From assembly GCF_002027705.1 (NCBI RefSeq), contig NZ_MBTG01000005.1:124001-188000 (forward strand): a DNA stretch of 64,000 nucleotides, read 5' to 3'. Every line of letters begins with the position of its first letter. The first letter of the stretch is position 1. The translations under genes were made by a program, and so were the position numbers. The notes beneath the pieces were generated by a model. The model was not told where the DNA came from and ran no database searches. It was given only the letters and a program-made list of their open reading frames with translations. The stretch comes from Paenibacillus ferrarius (GTDB taxonomy: Bacteria > Bacillota > Bacilli > Paenibacillales > NBRC-103111). Below are positions 50,573 through 58,000 of this stretch, piece after piece.

Positions 50573-51967
50573 TTACAGCAGGGTTGCCATGGTTTCCTCA
50601 CGTTCATCCCGATCATGAAGACCGTGTCCTTCCTCCTCGACTCCCTTGCGTACAAAATGGACGATAAGGTACACAAACACGACGGCCAAAATGCCATAAA
50701 CAAGCATAAAGCCGATTAACGAGGTGGCTACCATGGAGGAGGAAACGAGAGGTGACACCCCTACCTCTGTCTTATGCAATCCGAACACAGTCCAAGGCTG
50801 CCTACCGACTTCTGTCATGATCCAGCCCGCTGAGTTCGCAATAAATGGAAGACTAATGGCAGGTATCATCCATTTCAAATAATGACGATACCCTTCCAAG
50901 CGATTGCGCAATGCGGCGTAAGTTCCTAACAGACTTAGCAGAATCATAAGCACGCCAGCCGCTACCATGATGCGGAAGCTCCAGAAGGTCGTCTTCACTG
51001 GCGGAATATAGTTGCCAGGACCGTATTTCACCTCGTACTCAGCTTGCAGCTGATTCATACCAGGCACACTGCCTGTAAGCTTGTTATACGAAAGAATGCT
51101 TAACGCATAGGGAATTTCTAGTTGAGACTTGTTCTCCTGCTTCTTGACATCAATTCGGGCAAATACGGTCCACGGGGCGCTGTCTCCCGTTGTATTCCAT
51201 AGTGCTTCTGATGCAGCCATCTTCATCGGCTGAGATTTCATCAAATGCTGCGCTTGCTCATGTCCAGCTACAGCTGTCATCAAGCTTGCCGCGAGCGCGA
51301 TTGCGATCCCTATTGTAAAAGAGGCTTTAAATAAATCCACCCTGTGTTTGCGTAAAATTTGATAAGCGCTGATGCCTGTTACGAACAATGATCCTGTAGC
51401 CAGTGCCCCATAAATAACATGCGGGAACTCAACCCATAGCTGTGTGTTGCCTAGCAGCGCGAAGAAATTCGTCATCTCCGCACGCCCATTCTGAATCGTA
51501 TAGCCAACGGGCTCTTGCATGAATGAGTTCGCGCTCAGAATCCAGAGTGCAGATAACGTTGCTCCAATCGCTACTATCCATATACATGCCAAATGCACCT
51601 TTTTCGGAAGTCGATCCCAACCGAAGATCCATAACCCTAGGAACGTAGATTCCAAGAAAAAAGAAACTAAAGCTTCTACGGCAAGAGGTCCCCCAAACAC
51701 AGCGCCCACAAACCGAGAATAATCCGCCCAGTTCATGCCGAACTGGAACTCTTGCATAATCCCTGTCACAACACCTACTGCAAAATTAAGGAGAAACAAT
51801 TTCCCCCAGAATTGTGCCATTGCTTTGTATTTGTCATCCTTCTTGACCACATACATCGTTTGCATACAAGCAATCAGATAAGCGAGACCGATAGATAAAG
51901 GTACGAAAAAAAAGTGGTAAACTGTTGTTATTCCAAACTGCCACCGACTCAAGTCTAATGCTTCCAA
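50573..51967 (-). CDS. cydA: Cytochrome bd quinol oxidase subunit I
   Basis: This 464-residue haem-bearing subunit has WQFGITTVYHFFFVPLSIG with the haem b595 ligand His18 (His19 in E. coli). EFQFGMNWADYSRFVGAVFGGPLAVEALVSFFLESTFLG, SANSFMQEPVGYTIQNGRAEM and EFPHVIYGALATG (haem b558 His) are also present. It is shorter than E. coli CydA (522), consistent with the short Q-loop form of Firmicutes. The start is a TTG at 51967, fixed by GGGAGG eight bases upstream; there is no nearby in-frame ATG. It is first gene of cydA-cydB-cydDC, behind an Fnr-type box. Confidence 0.96.
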   Translation of the reverse strand: MEALDLSRWQFGITTVYHFFFVPLSIGLAYLIACMQTMYVVKKDDKYKAMAQFWGKLFLLNFAVGVVTGIMQEFQFGMNWADYSRFVGAVFGGPLAVEALVSFFLESTFLGLWIFGWDRLPKKVHLACIWIVAIGATLSALWILSANSFMQEPVGYTIQNGRAEMTNFFALLGNTQLWVEFPHVIYGALATGSLFVTGISAYQILRKHRVDLFKASFTIGIAIALAASLMTAVAGHEQAQHLMKSQPMKMAASEALWNTTGDSAPWTVFARIDVKKQENKSQLEIPYALSILSYNKLTGSVPGMNQLQAEYEVKYGPGNYIPPVKTTFWSFRIMVAAGVLMILLSLLGTYAALRNRLEGYRHYLKWMIPAISLPFIANSAGWIMTEVGRQPWTVFGLHKTEVGVSPLVSSSMVATSLIGFMLVYGILAVVFVYLIVHFVRKGVEEEGHGLHDRDEREETMATLL

Positions 51968-51995
51968 AAATAGCGCCTCCCTTCTTTTCGTTGTA

Positions 51996-52038
51996 AGTAT
52001 AAATCGTGGCGAATTGTTTGCATGTGAGGAATATCACA
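51996..52038 (-). promoter_or_regulatory. cydA promoter with a perfect Fnr/CRP-type box
   Basis: TGTGAGGAATATCACA at 52023-52038 matches TGTGA-N6-TCACA exactly, the box bound by Bacillus Fnr and also the CRP-type consensus. A TATACT -10 element lies at 51996-52001 on the minus strand. With initiation about seven bases beyond it (near 51989), the box centre falls at about -41.5, the canonical class II activator position. Confidence 0.7.
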
Positions 52039-52074
52039 GCCGCGGCAATTTCTTTTGAACAAAGTTTGAACGCA

Positions 52075-52104
52075 GAAAAAGCGACCTAAGCGGTCGCTTT
52101 TTCT
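52075..52104. terminator. Bidirectional terminator after the GNAT gene
   Basis: AAAAAGCGACC and GGTCGCTTTTT pair around TAAGC with A and T runs on both sides. It sits 30 bases after the acetyltransferase stop and just upstream of the cydA promoter, insulating it. Confidence 0.85.
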
Positions 52105-52132
52105 GTCTTTTCCTATTTGCCAGACCTATTAT

Positions 52133-52675
52133 CTAGACATCACCGGACGGATTGATAAGAGCCAGAACCTGATGATCCTCCCACACTCCGTTAATCTTCA
52201 CGTTGCTCCGCGAGATGCCTTCTTTGTGAAAGCCGGCATTCTCCAGCACGCGCATAGATCCCGGATTGTGGGGAGAGACTTCTCCGATGATCCGGTGAAA
52301 CTTCAGCTCCTCGAAAGCATAGCGCACTACCTGCTTCAGTGCCTCTGTCATATAACCCTTGCCGTTTTCAGCCTGGTCTAGGCTGTATCCGATCATGCAG
52401 CTCTGAAGCGATCCCCGCGCTACAAAGAACAGCCCTATGTTGCCAATAATCCGGTCGTCCTTCTTGTGGCATATCACAAAGTTATATTTCCGATCCTCTT
52501 CCTTATCGGCCTTGCTCTTAATAATCGCTTGAAGCTGGTGCTCCTCCGTAAAGTACTCCTCCGTGTTGCTTGGCGAAAACTTCTCAAAGAACTCCCGATT
52601 ACGCTTGTACATGGCTGCCAATGCTTTGGCGTCTGCTTCCTCAGGGAACCGAACGTACACTTGCTGCTCTGACAT
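52133..52675 (-). CDS. GNAT-family N-acetyltransferase, RimJ/RimL type
   Basis: This protein of 180 residues starts at the ATG at 52675, with AAGGG nine bases upstream; an ATG three codons earlier lies too close to that site. The acetyl-CoA-binding segment QAENGKGYMTEALKQVVRYAFEELKFHRI near residues 100-128, then EVSPHNPGSMRVLENAGFHKEGISR, identify the ribosomal-protein Ser/Ala acetyltransferase subgroup. The actual target is unknown. It appears monocistronic and unrelated to the sugar genes. Confidence 0.88.
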   Translation of the reverse strand: MSEQQVYVRFPEEADAKALAAMYKRNREFFEKFSPSNTEEYFTEEHQLQAIIKSKADKEEDRKYNFVICHKKDDRIIGNIGLFFVARGSLQSCMIGYSLDQAENGKGYMTEALKQVVRYAFEELKFHRIIGEVSPHNPGSMRVLENAGFHKEGISRSNVKINGVWEDHQVLALINPSGDV

Positions 52676-52752
52676 CTGCCTCATCCCTTCAAACTTTAAT
52701 AATAAATAATTATATCACAGGATAATAGGTTCCGATAATGATTCCGTTAACG

Positions 52753-52785
52753 CAAAAAAGACAGCCATTGATATTGGCTGCCTCG
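52753..52785 (-). terminator. Rho-independent terminator of the small secreted protein gene
   Basis: In the minus-strand reading GGCAGCCA pairs with TGGCTGTC around ATATCAA, followed by six Ts. It lies about 40 bases after the stop at 52824. Confidence 0.82.
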
Positions 52786-52823
52786 TTGTTGCTATTAAGC
52801 TATCGAGATTACTGAGGTTGCAA

Positions 52824-53186
52824 TCAGAATCCGACACTCGTAATCGTTATGCTTGAAAGTGGACCGCCGTAGGAATATCTGACGACGTACGTGTCTTGTG
52901 ATAATCCATTGATACTAATGTTAAAATTAGCTGTGCGAGGACCGCCGCTGATAACATTTGAACCTCTGGCAACATGCTGTTCTGTACCGTTTACTACACG
53001 GTAAACATCAGCAAATACCGCTCCGGATCCGCTGCTTTTAACATACAAATAGCCAGAAATATTCAGTGTCCCTTGACCTGTAACGGTATCTGTTCGGCTT
53101 ATTATAGTATTAGCGCTGGCGGTGACCGAAAATAAGAAGAGCAACATGGCAGTTAGCATTAATATTGTTAACCTCTTCGCTTTCAT
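52824..53186 (-). CDS. Small secreted protein of unknown function
   Basis: This 120-residue precursor starts at the ATG at 53186, nine bases after AAAGG; the frame opens much earlier but without signals. A signal peptide (RLTILMLTAMLLFLFSVTASA) covers about residues 5-25. The mature part of about 95 residues is rich in Ser, Thr, Gly and Val with alternating hydrophobic residues, so probably a single beta-sandwich (TLNISGYLYVKSSGSG, ANFNISINGLSQDTYVVRYSYGG). I recognise no family. It has its own terminator and looks monocistronic. Confidence 0.75.
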   Translation of the reverse strand: MKAKRLTILMLTAMLLFLFSVTASANTIISRTDTVTGQGTLNISGYLYVKSSGSGAVFADVYRVVNGTEQHVARGSNVISGGPRTANFNISINGLSQDTYVVRYSYGGPLSSITITSVGF

Positions 53187-53348
53187 TACATCCATCCTTT
53201 CATATGTGAGACTAGTAGAAGGAGTCTCTAAGGTGTGAATGCTGGCCAGCTTTCTATTGTATGTGCATAAGCCTTCTATCAACCACTATATCATAATGCG
53301 GTCAAGTGAACACTAAATATTTGAATTTTAGTAAATTACAGTAAACCC

Positions 53349-54215
53349 TTAAAGCTTCTTCAAAAGCAATCCCAGCCTGTCTAAATTTTGTTCATTAGCT
53401 TCTTCACACATGGGTTTTAGCTTTTTATAATCTTCCTCTGTTTCGAAAGTCTGCCGGAACGTAATTTCTGTCTTACCGCCAACGTCCTCGAATGTAGAAG
53501 TCAGGGTAAAGCGGGGGGTGGAGTCGTGCCGCAGCACAATACATTCTGGTCCGATTTCTTGAAAAACGTTGCGGTTCGGATAGTCAGCTCCACCCGGGCC
53601 ATGCATCGTAAATTCCCAGACTCCTCCGGGCTTTAAGTCGAATGCGTGGAACGTGTTAGTAAAACCGTTAGGTCCCCACCACTGGGCAAGCAGCTCCGGT
53701 TCCGTCCAAGCCCGGTAGACCAAATTCCGCGGGGCATCCAGCTTTCGACGGGACACAAGTTCAAAGTTTTCTGCGTTGCTTTCCCCAAGGGATTGCCCGA
53801 GAAGATCCAGCATTTCATTCGTTCCATGCTCACGTTGTTCCGGTGTATCCAGGCCGTCGAAAAACGCTCCTTGTTCTGTAAACACCACTTTAGTGCCATC
53901 GATCGTTGGGATCAATTCAATGGTTGCGATGGAAACCGACATCCGGGTATCTCCTTGGTCCAGGCTGTAAGTGTACACTAGTCGCTCATTAGGCACGATT
54001 TCTTGATAATAAGCGTCAAAGGTAAAAACAGGTCCTCCTGCAGGGCCACCTTGACATAATTCTCGCCCTCCAACTTGAAAGTCAAACACCTCGGCAGGCT
54101 GAAACCAGCGCTCTTTGGCGCTACGGTTCGACCATGCTGCGAATACGCGTTCAGGAGCGGCACGGTAAATGCGCTCAATTTGGAATGTAGAGTGGGTTGT
54201 ATATCGTTGTTTCAT
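53349..54215 (-). CDS. Tandem SRPBCC/AHSA1-domain protein
   Basis: The 288-residue protein holds two START-like SRPBCC (AHSA1) domains. The first is at about residues 7-140 (IYRAAPERVFAAWSNRSAKERWFQPAEVFDFQVGG). The second is at about 148-288 (LDAPRNLVYRAWTEPELLAQWWGPNGFTNTFHAFDLKPGGVWEFTMHGP). Each usually exists alone; here they are fused, apparently by duplication or gene fusion. Such proteins bind hydrophobic ligands, but the function is unknown. GGAGGAAGGAG precedes the ATG. It follows a MerR-type regulator by 29 bases, so it is likely its main target. Confidence 0.88.
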   Translation of the reverse strand: MKQRYTTHSTFQIERIYRAAPERVFAAWSNRSAKERWFQPAEVFDFQVGGRELCQGGPAGGPVFTFDAYYQEIVPNERLVYTYSLDQGDTRMSVSIATIELIPTIDGTKVVFTEQGAFFDGLDTPEQREHGTNEMLDLLGQSLGESNAENFELVSRRKLDAPRNLVYRAWTEPELLAQWWGPNGFTNTFHAFDLKPGGVWEFTMHGPGGADYPNRNVFQEIGPECIVLRHDSTPRFTLTSTFEDVGGKTEITFRQTFETEEDYKKLKPMCEEANEQNLDRLGLLLKKL

Positions 54216-54244
54216 AAAGTAACTCCTTCCTCCCTATAGGGAAA

Positions 54245-54724
54245 TCATGTCTCATTATCGTTCAGGAAATCACCAAGCAGATCCAAACGGCGTTCCCAGT
54301 TCAACCTGCGCTCAATAATATGTTTTTCGTGGCTTAACTTCATCGTTTCCAGCAATGATATAAATGCCTCAACGGAAGGCGGTTCCTGCTTGTTCATTCG
54401 TTCAGCAACGCGTTCGAGTTCTGCGAGAAGTTTCTGTTGGGCTTTCACATTTTTCCGCACCCGTTCAATCTGAATCTCGACAATGTCAGACGGGGTATAG
54501 GTATGTTCTTTAAGTATTGACTGAATTTCCTCTAGTGATAAGCCCAAGTCTTTGAGAGATACAATTTGGTGCAGCCGTTTGATATCGGCTTCGTTATACA
54601 ACCGATGACCGGTATCGGAATGCCCTGACGGCGAAAATAAGCCAATCTGATCGTAAAACCGCAGGGTGCGAACTGTAAGTCCGGTCAATTTGGCAAGATC
54701 CCCCACCTTCCAATACTGCTGCAT
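54245..54724 (-). CDS. MerR-family transcriptional regulator (TipA-like DNA-binding domain)
   Basis: This 159-residue regulator has an N-terminal MerR winged helix, YWKVGDLAKLTGLTVRTLRFYDQIGLFSPSGHSDTGHRLYNEADIKRLHQIVSLKDLGLSLEEIQSIL, residues 4-70. A coiled-coil dimerisation helix follows (about 80-115) with a short C-terminal part lacking metal-binding Cys pairs. The sensed ligand is therefore probably organic. AAGGAG precedes the ATG. It is first gene of a two-gene operon, behind a promoter with the 19-base spacer characteristic of MerR activation. Confidence 0.9.
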   Translation of the reverse strand: MQQYWKVGDLAKLTGLTVRTLRFYDQIGLFSPSGHSDTGHRLYNEADIKRLHQIVSLKDLGLSLEEIQSILKEHTYTPSDIVEIQIERVRKNVKAQQKLLAELERVAERMNKQEPPSVEAFISLLETMKLSHEKHIIERRLNWERRLDLLGDFLNDNET

Positions 54725-54767
54725 AACCCACTCCTTTCTTTGGTGCTAGCTGTTTACCGGTGTCTTT

Positions 54768-54798
54768 AGTATAAAACATGACGTAACGTAAGGTGCAA
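54768..54798 (-). promoter_or_regulatory. MerR-type promoter with 19-bp spacer
   Basis: On the minus strand TTGCAC (54793-54798) and TATACT (54768-54773) are separated by 19 bases, longer than the optimal 17. The spacer holds an imperfect dyad T-N-ACGT-T-ACGT-N-A. Overlong spacers with a central dyad are the hallmark of MerR-regulated promoters, so the regulator likely controls itself and the SRPBCC gene. Confidence 0.75.
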
Positions 54799-54948
54799 GA
54801 GTTTGTTACTATTTTTTTCGTATGGAAAACAGCAGCGTCGCCAGAGTCCGGTTTTTCGAGCTAGCCTCACCGTAGCGTATTTCCGTCGATACAGCCATCC
54901 TATGAGGTTGTGAACACGAAGCAACGTAGCTTAGCTGCTCGATAGCGG

Positions 54949-54992
54949 AAAAAAGGCAGCCGAGCTCGCGGCTGCCTTTTTCTTTGTTTTTG
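54949..54992. terminator. Bidirectional terminator after the PL8 gene
   Basis: AAAAAAGGCAGCCG and CGGCTGCCTTTTT pair around AGCTCG, with A and T runs on both sides, about 75 bases after the PL8 stop. The remaining intergenic sequence (54800-54945) shows nothing recognisable. Confidence 0.85.
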
Positions 54993-55058
54993 TAGTGCTC
55001 TCAATTCTCCTTACACAGCTTACAAGAAATTCGAAGTTCTCCATTTGGAGTAAGTTAC

Positions 55059-58000
55059 CTATTTCTTCATAAGAAAGTTATATAACGCTTCAGCGGTTTC
55101 CATTCGTAAAGCCGTGGAAGAAGGAGAGAAGCGCTCGTTTGATAGGCCCGAGAGAATACCTAGCTCGATCGCCTTGTTCACATCTTCTAAAGCCCATGTG
55201 GAAATTTCTCTTTGATCTGTATAGCTTTCAAGTTTACGATGGATTGACGTATAGCTGCCATTCAAATACTCATAAGCTCTGACTAGTAGGATCGCCATCT
55301 GTTCACGAGTCATTTCCGCATTTGGATCGAATGTCTGTTCCGTGACTCCCGAGACCAAACCGGTTTGACTCGCTGCAGCAACATCTTGGGCATACCAGGC
55401 ATCTTGCTGAACATCTTCGAAATTCGAAGTCCATGTTGCCTGCTTCTTTAAATGCAAGGAACGTACCAACAACGCAGTAAACTGCGCTCTAGTGGTTATC
55501 CCATTGGGGTTAAACTCACCCGAAGTAATGCCTTCAATGATATGCTTCGCAGTCAATACCTGTACCCCACGAAAAGCCCAGTGCGTTTCAGGCACATCTT
55601 CAAACTTTTTATGAAACTCTAACATAGCGTAAATGCCCGGTTGGTCCGGCGTGAATGTAACTTCTTTAGACGATAGGTCAATCTTTCCACCTACGTATTC
55701 CCATTTCCCGCTCGCTTTATCATAACAATATACGCCAAGCAGTGCCGGATCCTTGCCTGTAGGATCAAACGGCAGAACAAGTTGAACGCTTGATTGAAGT
55801 TCTTTTGCTAACCAAATCTTACCTTCATCCGAACGTAAGCTGAGTGAAAATTCAATGGCAGGACTTGCTAGATATACATCAACAGTTGGATCTTTTACAC
55901 CATTATGCGTAAGGTATGACTCCAAGATTGGCCGCGCTATAATATCTAGTATTGTTTGACTACCATCGCCACCTGCTTTCTCCTTAAGCACTTTAAGAAT
56001 TTCAGGAAGAATTGTAATCTGAGCGGTTTCTAGGTGAACTTCCAGAGGGAGACTCGGAATCTGCGCAGTTGGCACAGAGACGGCATTCGTTCCTTGTTCA
56101 ACATCAACCTTAGCTTTACCGTCCTTCACTATGACTTTAGCTGGCTGAGCCGTTGGTTCAGACTCTGTTTGTTTAGGATCAGCGGGGCTAGATCCTGTTT
56201 CTTCTTCCGGCTCAGCAGGTTTATTTAATGTGCGCACCGTTACGACAAGTGATTCTGCACTCCAATTTCCAGCTAAATCTTTCGCTTTTACATGGAATGT
56301 ATACAAGTGATTTGGCAGTAAACCTTCAATTTGTTGATTATGCCTTTGGCCTGAAACCAAGAGAGACTGCTCATCTTCCCATTGAATTTGATATTCTGTA
56401 ACCTCGATATCATCAACCGCTGGAGTCCAATTCAATGTCACTTTGGATGAGGTCACATCCGATATTGTCATCTGAGCTGCATGCCCCCAGGTCGGTGCTG
56501 CCGTATCAGGCTCAGGTACCATTTGCATCGATACCAGCTGAGATTTACCCATTGTATCTTTTACATTTACTTTCAATTTCAATTTAGGGCTTAGCTGTAG
56601 AATCTCTATTCGATCATCCTTGCTAATCACGTTTTGGGCTGACTTATCCAACTCAAGTTCAATATAACCCTTATTCTCCAAAGTAGGATCAGCAACTGCT
56701 ATCTCATAAGCTCCTGTATATTTGTTCCCTTTCATCATGACGGATGCTTTGCTATTTGAAGTCAAGCCATCTAGGGTAGTAACTTTATCCTTCCAGAAAT
56801 TGAAGCCTGTTATTCCCAGCTTATTCTCACGAACAGCTTGAACGTCCTGTGAATTGGCCAAAACTGTATAATCTGGAGACGAGGCATACACAGAGCTTTC
56901 AGACTTGCTTGCATTAGGCAGGATGGCATATTGATAGGTATCATGGCTTGGATTAGAACCATGATCGAACCACATCGTCAAAAAATTATTTTTCAAAAGC
57001 TCTGAAGGAACCGTTGAAGATGGCGGATTACTAAGGCTCGTATCTGAATATCTACCCTCTTGTTCTGTGCGCATAAATTGAAGTGATTGTGTACCAGGAA
57101 ATACGTAGCCAACATCCGCTCCAGCCACATTTCCTTGCAAATGTACCCACTCAGGATGCTCCAGGGTTTCCTCTTCAAAGAATCCGTTCTTCAACTCCCC
57201 ATTTACATAAAGTTCATTCGCATTATTTTCTTTAAGCTTACGCTGTTCTACGATTGTCTCTACGTTCTTATTATCTGTACTCGAAATGTCAGAACCTAAT
57301 GCAACAATTTCATTATCAAAAGTAAACCACGACTTATTCGCTTTCATCTGTGTGCCGTTTTGGATTAAATTCATTCCTGTAACACCATATTGACCCAATA
57401 CGGCACCACCCGCCCAGGAGTTCGCAGGAGCCGTTTCCCCATCTCCATACTGGTACTGGTCTGAAGCTCTAGGTCTCACAACGACAGTCGTACCTGGCAA
57501 GCGATACCAATTAATGGTTTGCCAATAATGATCTGTGTATTGAGATAAATCGTTATTGTACAGATAGGTCATGCCATCACCGGTATACCAGCCTTTCGCA
57601 TTTTCACCATTCGTCAATTCATAGGTTGCTATTCTCTTAGAACTCTTACTAACTCCAAACAGATAGCCATCGCTGGCATGTACGCTGCGAGCCATCGCAT
57701 TCATTTCGAAGTGTTCCGGTAGTTCATCTATAGGTTGAATAGTTGGGTCTTCCATCCATCCTTTTATCGTGTCTCCCAAGTCCAAAGGAAGTTGATCGTA
57801 TGACAAACCTCTAGCCAAAAGAAACTGGACATGATATTTAATAAAGCTTTTTAAATAGGCAGCCCTCTCCTCTGAAGCTGTTTGCGCAATACGGGAAATA
57901 CCAATTAATATATTTTTGGCCGAACCATAGGCATCCAAACCTTCCCTAACGATCGCACGTCCACGAGTCATATCCAGTATCTGCCCTTTGTACATGACCG

